DNA from: Rhizorhabdus wittichii RW1
GTDB taxonomy: Bacteria; Pseudomonadota; Alphaproteobacteria; Sphingomonadales; Sphingomonadaceae
Length of the DNA stretch: 64,000 nucleotides
Reading direction: 5' to 3'
Assembly: GCA_000016765.1 (NCBI GenBank)
Contig: CP000699.1
Location: 5,087,501-5,151,500, forward strand
Within the stretch, counting starts at the first letter, position 1; each line of letters opens with the position of its first letter. Both the position numbers and the translations under genes were made by a program. This document shows positions 19,386 through 26,896 of the stretch, piece after piece. The notes beneath the pieces are model-generated. The model saw only the letters and a list, made by a program, of their open reading frames with translations. It made no database searches and had not been told where the DNA came from.

Positions 19386-21281
19386 CTACCGCTTGCCGAC
19401 CGGCGGCAGCACCACCGTTTCGAGCAGGTCGAGCGGCATCGCGCCGTTGCCGAGGACGAGCGCGTGGAACTGGCGCAGGTCGAAGCGCCTTCCCATCCGC
19501 GCCTTGAGCCTGTCGCGCATCGCCAGCAGGCGGAGCTGGCCGAGCTTGTAGCCGAGCGCCTGGCCCGGCCACGCCATGTAGCGCTCGATCTCGGCGACGA
19601 TCTCGCTCATCGGCGATCCGCTGTTCGCCTCCATATAGGCGATCGCCTGCTCGCGGCTCCATTTGAGCTGGTGCATGCCGGTGTCGACGACGAGGCGGAC
19701 GCAGCGGAACAGGTCGTCGGCGAGCCGTCCGACGTCGCCCGCCGGATCATGCGCATAGAGGCCCATCTCGGCCGCCAGCCGCTCGGCATAGAGGCCCCAG
19801 CCTTCCTGATAGGCGTTGAAGCTGGCGATGCGCAGCATCAGCGGCGCCTGCGGCAGCGCGAGCAGGGTGGCGCCCTGGGTATGGTGGCCGGGCACGCCCT
19901 CATGATAGCTGAGCGTCGGTAGGCCGTAGCGGTGGACGCCGGCCATGTCGCGCAGGTTGATCCAGTAGATGCCGGGGCGCGAGCCGTCGAGCGACGGGCC
20001 GTCATAATAGCCGCCCGGCGCCGAATCCTGGGTCGCCTCCGGCACCGCGCGGATCTCCAGCCGCTGGGCGGGGATCATCGCGCGGGGCAGGAATTCGTGC
20101 TGGCGCGCCTCCATGCCCGCAACCAGCTTGCGCAGATAGTCGAGCACCTCCTCGCGCCCGGCGGGCGTGTCGGGGAAACGCTGCTTCGGGTCGTCGGCGA
20201 GCGCGTCGAGCCGGTCGCGCAGCGATCCCCTGGAGAAGCCGAGCTGGCGAAGCCGCGCCTCGATCCGCGCGGTGACGAGCTTGACCTGCTCGAGGCCGAT
20301 GCGGTGGATCTCCTCGGGCGTCTCGTCGCTGTCGCCGACCGAGCGGACATTGGCGGCGTAGAGCGCCTCGCCGTCGGGCTGGGCCCAGACCCCGGCCTCC
20401 TCGCGGCCCTCGGGTAGCAGGTCGCGCACCCGCTCGCGCAACTGGCCGAAGGCGGGACGGGCGCGTTTCTCCAGCGCGGCGATCGCCCGCTGCTCGGCGG
20501 CGTCGCGGGTGCGCGCGTCGAGCCCGGCGGTCGCCATCCGGTCGCGCAGCGCGACGATCATCGGATGCCGGTCGGCCGGCCCGGCCAGGAAGCTCTCGAC
20601 CACCGGCAGCGTCTTTTCGAGCAGCGCGCGGGGCGGGATGCAGCCGATCGCCTCGTCCGCCCGCGACTTCTCGACCACCCCGGCGAAGCCCGTCGCGAAG
20701 CCGTCGAGCTTCTCGATCCAGGCGTCGACCTCGATCGGCGAGGACAGCGGCTGCTGCGCGATCATCACGTTCGGGGTGTTCACCACCGGTCCGGAGATCT
20801 GGTTGATGACATAGGGCTCGTGCCCCGAGAACCAGAAGGGGTTGGGCCGGCCATAGCCGATCGCGGCGCTGCGCGTGCCGTTCTCGATCACCGCCGCGGC
20901 GATCTTCAGCCGGAGCTGGCCGAGCCGGTCGTTCTCGCAATCGATCTGTTCGATGGCGATGCCCGCCTCGCCCAGCGCGGTGCGCCAGGCCTCCTCCCCC
21001 TCGGGCGAATAATCGTCCATCGAGCGCGCATAGGGGCCGCCCGCCGCCGACCCCGCGACCCCGCCATAGGTGGCGATCTCGGGCGTGTGGCGCAGCAGCT
21101 TGAGCGTGATCGCGTCGACCGGCGTGGTGATCGGGCAGGGACCCGGTCGCTTGGGCGGCGGGGCGGTCTGGGCCGCGAGCGCGGCGGGCAGCGCCGGGGC
21201 GATGGCGGTGGCGCCGAGCAACTGCGCGAAGCGGCGGCGGGAGAGGGCGGGCAAGGGGGCGGGGAAGCGAGATGATTCCAT
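19386..21281 (-). CDS. Exported DUF885 family protein (putative metallopeptidase)
   Basis: 631 residues. The N-terminus carries SRRRFAQLLGATAIAPALPAALAA, a twin-arginine-like signal, so it is probably exported folded. The body is the all-helical DUF885 fold with the zinc-type motif HEGVPGHH at about residue 470 and a downstream NAYQEGWGLYAERLA that would supply the Glu ligand. The family resembles carboxypeptidase-like M3/M32 clan enzymes; substrate unknown. The start at 21281 is preferred over a frame beginning at 21305. It is divergent from the crotonase gene with only 53 bp between. Confidence 0.85.
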   Translation of the reverse strand: MESSRFPAPLPALSRRRFAQLLGATAIAPALPAALAAQTAPPPKRPGPCPITTPVDAITLKLLRHTPEIATYGGVAGSAAGGPYARSMDDYSPEGEEAWRTALGEAGIAIEQIDCENDRLGQLRLKIAAAVIENGTRSAAIGYGRPNPFWFSGHEPYVINQISGPVVNTPNVMIAQQPLSSPIEVDAWIEKLDGFATGFAGVVEKSRADEAIGCIPPRALLEKTLPVVESFLAGPADRHPMIVALRDRMATAGLDARTRDAAEQRAIAALEKRARPAFGQLRERVRDLLPEGREEAGVWAQPDGEALYAANVRSVGDSDETPEEIHRIGLEQVKLVTARIEARLRQLGFSRGSLRDRLDALADDPKQRFPDTPAGREEVLDYLRKLVAGMEARQHEFLPRAMIPAQRLEIRAVPEATQDSAPGGYYDGPSLDGSRPGIYWINLRDMAGVHRYGLPTLSYHEGVPGHHTQGATLLALPQAPLMLRIASFNAYQEGWGLYAERLAAEMGLYAHDPAGDVGRLADDLFRCVRLVVDTGMHQLKWSREQAIAYMEANSGSPMSEIVAEIERYMAWPGQALGYKLGQLRLLAMRDRLKARMGRRFDLRQFHALVLGNGAMPLDLLETVVLPPVGKR

Positions 21282-21334
21282 AGATGCTGCGGCATGTGGT
21301 GACATTTTCGGGGCGGGACGGCAACAGTCGGCCG

Positions 21335-22084
21335 ATGTTCATTCTCGATTCGATCGAAGCCGCGGGCGGGCGCATCGCGCGGATCAGCCTCGACCGGCCC
21401 GCCGCGCGCAACGCCATCGCGATCGGCCAGTGGCCGGCGCTCGCCGACGCGGCCGGGGAAGCCGCCGCCTCGGGCGCCCGCGCGCTGATCGTCCGGTCGG
21501 GCGCGCCGGGCATCTTCTCCGCCGGAGCGGACCTCGGCGACCTTGCCGGGCTGGCGGCCGATCCGGCGCTGCGCCATCGCTTCCGCATCGACATGGCGCG
21601 CGCCTTCGATGCGATAGCGGGCCTGCCGATCGCGACGATCGCGGCGGTCGACGGCGGCTGCTACGGGGCCGGCGTCGCGCTGGCCATGGCCTGCGACATG
21701 CGGGTCGCGGGCGACGGGGCGCGGTTCGCGATCACCCCGGCCAAGGTCGGCATCGTCTATCCGGCCTGCGACGTCGAGCGGCTGAAGGCGCTGGTCGGGC
21801 CGGGGCAGGCGGCGCGGCTGCTCGCCACCGGCATGACGATCGACGCCGACGAGGCGCTGGCGATCGGCCTGGTCGAGGAGCGGGCCGGCTCGGCCGACGC
21901 GGCGGCGCTGGCGCTGGCCGAAGCGATCGCCGCCAATGCGCGGTCGAGCGTCGCCGGGCTGAAGCGCATCCTGGCCGGCGACGAGGCCGCCGACCGGCTG
22001 TTCGAGGAGGCGTTCGGCGGCGCCGACTTCGGCGAGGGGCTGGCCGCGTTCCGGGAGCGGCGCAAGCCGGCGTTCGGGGCATGA
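21335..22084 (+). CDS. Enoyl-CoA hydratase/isomerase family protein with altered active site
   Basis: 249 residues of the crotonase fold: SLDRPAARNAIAIGQWPAL, oxyanion-hole segments IFSAGADLGDLAG and DGGCYGAGVALAMACDMRVA. When aligned by eye to hydratases, both catalytic glutamates appear missing: the first is Ala in ITPAKVGIVYP and the second is Arg in GQAARLLATG. It may therefore catalyse a different crotonase reaction. The stop overlaps the start of the next gene, an N-formylglutamate amidohydrolase, by four bases. The start has a weak ribosome binding site. Confidence 0.82.
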   Translation: MFILDSIEAAGGRIARISLDRPAARNAIAIGQWPALADAAGEAAASGARALIVRSGAPGIFSAGADLGDLAGLAADPALRHRFRIDMARAFDAIAGLPIATIAAVDGGCYGAGVALAMACDMRVAGDGARFAITPAKVGIVYPACDVERLKALVGPGQAARLLATGMTIDADEALAIGLVEERAGSADAAALALAEAIAANARSSVAGLKRILAGDEAADRLFEEAFGGADFGEGLAAFRERRKPAFGA

Positions 22085-22791
22085 GCGACGTGCTGCTGAT
22101 CGCCGACCATGCGTCGAACCATGTGCCGGCCGATATCGACCTCGACATCGATCCGGTGCTGCTGAACCAGCATATGGCGATCGACATCGGCGTCGATCCG
22201 CTCGGCCGGCTGCTCTGCGCCCGGCTCGGCATGGACGGAATCTTCGGCCCGGTCTCGCGCCTCGTCATCGACCTCAACCGCGAGGAGGACGCCGCCGGCC
22301 TGATCCCGTCCGAAAGCGACGGCTTCGCGATCCCGGGCAACAAGCTGCTCGACGCGGACGGGCGGCGGGCGCGGGTCGAGCGCTTCTGGCGGCCCTATCA
22401 TCAGGGGATCGCCGCGCGGATCGCGGCGGAGCGCCCCTGCCTGATCGTGTCGCTGCACAGCTTCACGCCGCGCCTGTCGGCCCGGCCCGAGGAGGCGCGG
22501 CCCTGGCAGGTCGGCGTCCTCTACAACCGCGACGACCGCGCCGCCCGGCCCGGCATCGCCGCGCTGCGCGCCGCCGGCATCGTCACCGGCGACAACGAGC
22601 CCTATTCGGGCAAGGTGCTCAACGCGACGATGAACATGCATGCCGAGGCGAACGCCGTCCCCTATCTGGGGCTGGAGGTGCGCCAGGACCTGATCGGCGA
22701 CGAGGCGGGCGTGGCGGCCTGGGCCGACCGGCTGGGACCGGTGATCGCCGAGGTGGCGGACGGCCTGCGCAAGGCCGCCGCCGATCGCTGA
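22081..22791 (+). CDS. N-formylglutamate amidohydrolase family protein (second copy)
   Basis: 236 residues, shorter than HutG. Family blocks are VLLIADHASNHVP, SRLVIDLNREED, LIVSLHSFTPRL and LGLEVRQDLIGDEAG. It is related to HutG but to the other main subgroup of the family, and may hydrolyse N-formyl- or other N-acyl-amino acids. It is outside the hut locus and translationally coupled to a crotonase-like gene, which hints at a different pathway. Confidence 0.88.
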   Translation: MSDVLLIADHASNHVPADIDLDIDPVLLNQHMAIDIGVDPLGRLLCARLGMDGIFGPVSRLVIDLNREEDAAGLIPSESDGFAIPGNKLLDADGRRARVERFWRPYHQGIAARIAAERPCLIVSLHSFTPRLSARPEEARPWQVGVLYNRDDRAARPGIAALRAAGIVTGDNEPYSGKVLNATMNMHAEANAVPYLGLEVRQDLIGDEAGVAAWADRLGPVIAEVADGLRKAAADR

Positions 22792-22911
22792 GCGGCCGCG
22801 CCGCATGGACGCTCGGCCGGTTCCTTGTTAGGCAGGGCCATCGCCGGCATCGCCCCGTAAGCGCCGGCGACTGAGAGACCGGCGTGCTCCCGCTTACGAT
22901 GGAGTGCTGCC

Positions 22912-23454
22912 GTGAACCCCGATATCGACCGGACGGCATTGCTCCGCGCGCACGCGACGCTTTCCGCCGGCTGCGCGTTCGTCGCGACCTATGCCGGGCG
23001 GGAGGGGGCGGCGCGGACGGCCCATCCGGCCCATGCGCGGATGACCGGCAATCGCCTTCACGAGCTCGATCGCTTCCTGTCGGTGCTGATCGACGAGGCG
23101 GCATCGCTGCTGAACGGACCGCGCCGGGACGCGCGGCTTTTCGCCCGGATGCGCAACACCCCGGAAAAGCTGCGACGGCTCGGGACCGTGGCCGCGCTCC
23201 ACGGCGCGGTCGGCCAGCGCCTGGGCGCGATCGGGCGTATCTGCGCCTATCTGCGCCATTGCGGCGACGGCGTCCATCGCTCCGGGCTGGCCCGGGATAT
23301 CCAGCTCGCCGGCGGGCGGACGGACGGCGGGCGAACGATCGCCGAAACCCCCATGGGGCTGTACCTCGAACCGCCGACGATCGTCGCGATTGCCGGCCTC
23401 TACCGGCTCGTCGGGGATGCGCTGCTGCTGTCCGTCGATGGGACCGCACCTTGA
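22912..23454 (+). CDS. Hypothetical protein
   Basis: 180 residues starting with GTG, with a GGAG site nine bases upstream. The protein is helical and rich in Arg and Ala (LHELDRFLSVLIDEAASLLNGPRRDARLFARM) without signal peptide or membrane helix. I recognise no family. Codon use fits the neighbouring genes, which supports it as coding. It stands alone between the amidohydrolase and the cold-shock gene. Confidence 0.55.
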   Translation: MNPDIDRTALLRAHATLSAGCAFVATYAGREGAARTAHPAHARMTGNRLHELDRFLSVLIDEAASLLNGPRRDARLFARMRNTPEKLRRLGTVAALHGAVGQRLGAIGRICAYLRHCGDGVHRSGLARDIQLAGGRTDGGRTIAETPMGLYLEPPTIVAIAGLYRLVGDALLLSVDGTAP

Positions 23455-23672
23455 CTTTTGGCGGTGCAGGGCCCATTTGCGTTCCGCTAACGTCGCCTGC
23501 GACGGAATTTGATGCCTAGACCTCGATAGGGGTCTGATCCACGTTATCGGCGGAAGCGCAGGCGCCTTCGTCCCGAACGTTTCGGCTCCAGGCTGATCCT
23601 TCCTTTCTCTCGCTTCAAGCTCTGTCCGTGCTTTTGCGGACGGATTCCCTGATGTTTTGAAAGGACATCATC
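23455..23672 (+). promoter_or_regulatory. Leader region of the cold-shock gene
   Basis: 218 bp without a gene. A small hairpin with arms GTCC/GGAC around TTTT at 23625-23642 lies about 30 bp ahead of the start codon, and AAAGGA precedes the ATG. Long structured leaders are usual for cspA-type genes, where RNA structure controls translation; that role here is inference. Confidence 0.35.
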
Positions 23673-23879
23673 ATGCCGATCGGCACCGTCAAATTTTTCA
23701 ACGCCGACAAGGGCTATGGCTTCATCGCGCCCGAGGAGGGCGGCGATGACAGCTTCGTGCATATCAGCGCCGTCGAGCGCGCCGGCATGGCCACGCTGAA
23801 CAAGGATCAGCGGATCAGCTACGAGGTCGAGACCGATCGTCGCGGCAAGTCGTCGGCCGTCAACCTCCAGGCCGTTTGA
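23673..23879 (+). CDS. Cold-shock domain protein (CspA family)
   Basis: 68 residues, a single cold-shock domain. RNP1-like KGYGFIAPE and RNP2-like DSFVHISAV are intact, so it should bind single-stranded RNA/DNA and melt RNA structure. It has an AAAGGA ribosome binding site. Four bases after its TGA begins the TTG of an IF-1-like gene, so the two are probably co-translated. Confidence 0.96.
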   Translation: MPIGTVKFFNADKGYGFIAPEEGGDDSFVHISAVERAGMATLNKDQRISYEVETDRRGKSSAVNLQAV

Positions 23880-23883
23880 AGCC

Positions 23884-24144
23884 TTGGCCAAGGAGGAACT
23901 GCTCGTTCTCAATGGGTTGATCCAGGAGATCCTTCCCGATGGACGCTTTCGCGTCTCGCTGGAGAACGATCATTCCATCATCGCCTACACGGCCGGCCGG
24001 ATGCGGCGTTTCCGCATCCGATCGGTCGTCGGCGACGCCGTTCAGGTGGAGATGAGCCCCTATGATCTCGGCAAGGGCCGGATCATCTATCGCGAGCGGA
24101 CACCCGGCCCTGCGGGCGCGGGTGGCCGCAGGCCGCGACGCTAG
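23884..24144 (+). CDS. infA: Translation initiation factor IF-1-like protein
   Basis: 86 residues with the S1/OB fold of IF-1: [67 protein letters not shown]. It differs from typical IF-1 at several core positions and has an Arg/Gly-rich tail (about 15 residues). The start codon is TTG, supported by the family N-terminus MAKEEL, and no clear ribosome binding site exists, which suggests coupling to the cold-shock gene ending four bases upstream. It may be an extra, stress-linked paralogue; whether a second infA exists cannot be seen here. Confidence 0.85.
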   Translation: MAKEELLVLNGLIQEILPDGRFRVSLENDHSIIAYTAGRMRRFRIRSVVGDAVQVEMSPYDLGKGRIIYRERTPGPAGAGGRRPRR

Positions 24145-24203
24145 AGCCTGATCGCTCGAGGTGGAAAAACGCTCTGCGTTTCCACCGATGACGTGAATCA
24201 GGC
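24144..24203. repeat. Palindromic element downstream of the IF-1-like gene
   Basis: Outer arms GCCTGAT (24146-24152) and ATCAGGC (24197-24203) enclose an inner stem GGTGGAAA...TTTCCACC (24160-24186). It begins at the stop codon of the IF-1-like gene and may end its transcript or protect its 3' end. It resembles the composite element at 17400-17498 in design. Confidence 0.55.
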
Positions 24204-24324
24204 CCTATTCGAGGTCCAGGGCATCGCGAACAGGAACCTGGAACGAGCCGCGCGATATCCGATCGCGCGGTTCGCTCCGGTTCTCATGACAACCCGCGTC
24301 CGATCGGACGCGACAAGGACATCA

Positions 24325-24462
24325 ATGTTTTTCAAGAAGACCATAGGTAACAGCAAGAATCTTTACCCCAACGCCGCTTTTCCCAAGAAGGCACGAGGCA
24401 TGACGAGCGGCACATTGTCCCGCCAGGAACTCCAGCGCATCGTCGCCGACATCATCGGCTGA
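24325..24462 (+). CDS. Small hypothetical protein (45 aa)
   Basis: 45 residues from an ATG preceded by AAGGACATCA. The N-terminal half is basic and aromatic (MFFKKTIGNSKNLYPNAAF); the C-terminal half ends with an amphipathic helix TLSRQELQRIVADIIG. No family is recognised. An in-frame GTG at 24193 would extend it to 89 residues but runs through the palindromic element, so the short form is preferred. It belongs to a run of very small genes behind the cold-shock gene. Confidence 0.5.
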   Translation: MFFKKTIGNSKNLYPNAAFPKKARGMTSGTLSRQELQRIVADIIG

Positions 24463-24487
24463 CGGGCCTTCAACCAAAGGACCGCGC

Positions 24488-24685
24488 ATGTCGGCTACCA
24501 GCGATTTCTATCTCGCCCGCGCGGCGGAAAGCGCCCTTCAGGCGGAATCCACCGATCTGGCGAACGTGCGGGATCGCTGGCTTCGCGCCGAAAGCGCCTG
24601 GCGCGCCATGGCCGACAAGCTGGTGAGCAGCGAACGCAAGCGCGCCGAGGCGGCAACCGAGAAAGCCGAACGCGCCAGCTTCTGA
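24488..24685 (+). CDS. Small conserved-type hypothetical protein (65 aa)
   Basis: 65 residues with an AAAGGA site ahead of the ATG. It is a single predicted helix-rich domain (SDFYLARAAESALQAESTDLANVRDRW, then LRAESAWRAMADKL). Similar tiny proteins with the SDFYxARAAE...A...TxLxNVRxR pattern occur in alphaproteobacteria as I recall, with unknown function. It lies 25 bp after the 45-residue gene on the same strand. Confidence 0.6.
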   Translation: MSATSDFYLARAAESALQAESTDLANVRDRWLRAESAWRAMADKLVSSERKRAEAATEKAERASF

Positions 24686-24711
24686 TGCGACAGGTCGTTC
24701 GGCGGGATTCG

Positions 24712-24948
24712 TCATCGCCTTTCGACCGTCACCAGATCGGCGGCGTCGCGCGCCGCGATCGCCGCGCTCTGGGCCAGCAGGTCGAGCATGCGATCGCTGA
24801 CCCGCTGGTCGAGCAACATCTGGATGCCGAGCTCGACCTTGGTCGCCCGGGCCATGTTCCCGGCCCGCGCGAAGATCGTCCGGCTATCCTTCAGGCTCTT
24901 GAGCAATCCCCGGCGCCGCAGCGAGCGGCCATCGTCGTCCGGGTTCAT
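24712..24948 (-). CDS. Small hypothetical protein (78 aa)
   Basis: 78 residues, basic N-terminus (MNPDDDGRSLRRRGLLKSLKDSRTIFARAGNMARATKVEL) and a helical C-terminus. The ATG has an excellent GAAGGAGG site seven bases upstream, the main reason to accept it; the longer frame at 24990 is rejected. No family is recognised. It is convergent with the 65-residue gene. Confidence 0.55.
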   Translation of the reverse strand: MNPDDDGRSLRRRGLLKSLKDSRTIFARAGNMARATKVELGIQMLLDQRVSDRMLDLLAQSAAIAARDAADLVTVERR

Positions 24949-25006
24949 CGGAACCTCCTTCAGCAACCACGATACGGATCGACAACGCATCGGCGCGCCG
25001 GTTGGT

Positions 25007-25756
25007 TCAGCCCGCGGCGCGGCCGAGGCGCGAGCGCAGGTAGAGGTGGGTCGTCATCGTCGCGCCCAATATCGGCGCGATCAGGTTGACGAAGGGGATC
25101 AGGAACAGGCCGGTCACGGTCGATCCGATCAGCATCCGCTCGATCCGCGTCCTTCCCAGCCAGCCATGCCGCTCGGCCCGATCGGCGTGGCGCGCGGCGA
25201 CCATCTCGCCCAGGTCGCGGCCGAAGGCGATGCCGTTGACGACCACGAACAGGATCAGCGGCCCGATGCCGGTGAACAGCAGGATGACGTAGAAGGGCAG
25301 GGCGACGAGATTGTAGATCAGCACGCGCGCGGCCGATCGCAGGCCGAGCAGGACGGCGGCGCCCGGCCCGATCGATCGCGCCGCGACCGCGGCCTGCGGA
25401 TAATGGCGTTGCTCGACGATCGCCGCGATCCGCTCGACATAGGCGCAGACCACCCCCAGCGCGACGGCGGGGAACAGGAACCACAGCGCGAGCAGGGTCA
25501 GCACCACGGCGCCGACGCCGCCCTCGGCCAGGCTGAGCGTGCATTCCATGTCGCCGAACGCGGCGCAGGGATCGCTGCCCGCCAGGGCCCAGCCGAGCGT
25601 GACGCCCAGCGCCGCGAAGATCAGCAGGGTGATCAGCAGCGACCGGAGCAGGACGCCGAGAATCCGGGAGTCGGCCAGGTCGCCGACAGCGAGGGGAAGG
25701 ATGCCGATCATGGCGGCACTACGGTTGACGGCGGCCGGGGTTCCGGGAGGCGTCAC
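25007..25756 (-). CDS. EI24-domain integral membrane protein
   Basis: 249 residues with about four to five membrane helices (LLRSLLITLLIFAALGVTLGW; AVVLTLLALWFLFPAVALGVVC; LVALPFYVILLFTGIGPLILFVVV; LIGSTVTGLFLIPFVNLIAPILGA). The arrangement matches the EI24/CysZ-like family, whose bacterial members include sulfate permeases; transport function here is not shown. The GTG start at 25756 lies six bases after the TGA of the LysR gene and has GAGG upstream; an ATG at 25711 (MIGILPL) is an alternative. Confidence 0.75.
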   Translation of the reverse strand: MTPPGTPAAVNRSAAMIGILPLAVGDLADSRILGVLLRSLLITLLIFAALGVTLGWALAGSDPCAAFGDMECTLSLAEGGVGAVVLTLLALWFLFPAVALGVVCAYVERIAAIVEQRHYPQAAVAARSIGPGAAVLLGLRSAARVLIYNLVALPFYVILLFTGIGPLILFVVVNGIAFGRDLGEMVAARHADRAERHGWLGRTRIERMLIGSTVTGLFLIPFVNLIAPILGATMTTHLYLRSRLGRAAG

Positions 25757-25762
25757 CGCGCC

Positions 25763-26677
25763 TCATGCGGCACCGGCCTCGGCCTCGCCGTCGCGCTCCT
25801 CCAGGATGGTCCGGCGGAACGCCGCGCCGGTCGGCGACAGCTCCTCGCCATGGACGAGCCATAGCGAGCTGGGGCTGGGCGCGGCGAAGGAGCGGTTGAC
25901 GACATTGTCGACGTGCAGCCGCGCCATCGACTGGGCGATGATGGTCGGCCCGAAGCCGGCCGAGACGAGGCCGAGCAGCGTCGCCAGGCTGCGCGCCTCA
26001 TGCGCGATCTTCGGCACGAATCCGGCCTCCTCGCACAGCGCGAAGAAATGCTCGGTGAAGCCGGTGCCGTTGGGCGGGCCGTAGAGGACCAGCGGCTCGT
26101 CGCGCAGGTCGGCGATCCGGGGCGGCTGCGGGCGGCGGGCGAGCCAATGGTCGTCGCGCACCGCCAGGATCATCTCCTCCTGCTGGAGGCATTGCGCCAC
26201 CACGCCGTCGGGCAGGACCGGGGTCCGGTAGTCGCGGACGATGCCGATATCGAGCTGGCGGCTGAGCACGCCCTCGATCTGCTCGTCGCGCCCCTGTTCG
26301 CGCAGGATCAGTTCGACATCGGGATAGGTCCGGCGAAAGCGGTGCAGCGCGCGCGCGACGAACGGGATGAACGGCCCGGAGGTGGTGAAGCCCAGGCCGA
26401 GCCGGCCGATCTCCGCGCTATGGGCGAGCCGCGCGATCCGGGCCGCGCGATCGGCCTGTTCGAGCGCGCGGCGCGCCTCCGGCTCGAACAGCCGCCCGGC
26501 CTCGGTCAGGCGGACGCGCCGGCTGGTGCGGTCGAACAGCTTTACGCCCAGCTCGTCCTCCAGCGCCCTGATCTGCTTGCTGAGCGGCGGTTGCGAGATG
26601 CCCAGCCGCTGGGCCGCGCGGCCGAAATGCATCTCGTCGGCCACACGAAGGAAATAGCGCAAATGCCGCAGGTCCAT
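25763..26677 (-). CDS. LysR family transcriptional regulator
   Basis: 304 residues starting MDLRHLRYFLRVADEMHFGRAAQRLGISQPPLSKQIRALE in family pattern, a standard LysR winged helix, followed by an effector-binding domain (GLGFTTSGPFIPFVARALHRF onward) of the BenM/CatM-like type. A longer frame from 26737 adds 20 residues not typical of the family. It is divergent from the RND efflux operon with 219 bp between, so it may regulate that operon; it may also be co-transcribed with the EI24 gene. Confidence 0.92.
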   Translation of the reverse strand: MDLRHLRYFLRVADEMHFGRAAQRLGISQPPLSKQIRALEDELGVKLFDRTSRRVRLTEAGRLFEPEARRALEQADRAARIARLAHSAEIGRLGLGFTTSGPFIPFVARALHRFRRTYPDVELILREQGRDEQIEGVLSRQLDIGIVRDYRTPVLPDGVVAQCLQQEEMILAVRDDHWLARRPQPPRIADLRDEPLVLYGPPNGTGFTEHFFALCEEAGFVPKIAHEARSLATLLGLVSAGFGPTIIAQSMARLHVDNVVNRSFAAPSPSSLWLVHGEELSPTGAAFRRTILEERDGEAEAGAA

Positions 26678-26896
26678 CGATCCATTCCGCTGGGATATCG
26701 ATCGAGGCATATTATGTATTAGACGCGAAATGTCCAACGCGGCATGGGCGTGATCAAATGGGACGGCGCCCCGCGCCGGTCGCCGCGGATTCCGTGGAGT
26801 CCACGACCAGTGCTCCCCGCGCCGACATCGTCAGGAGAGGCGAATGCTATTGCGTCGCGGCACCGGTTCCGCCGACGATGCATCCGGGAGTCGTGA
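26678..26896. promoter_or_regulatory. Divergent region between lysR and the efflux operon
   Basis: 219 bp with no gene. An AT-rich stretch around 26709-26730 is the likely promoter zone. A GGGAG site lies just ahead of the permease ATG at 26897. No clear LysR box could be defined by eye. Confidence 0.35.

Noticed and set aside
24193-24324. N-terminal extension of the 45-residue gene from a GTG
   Set aside because: The extension starts inside a palindromic element and has no ribosome binding site; the ATG at 24325 has one.
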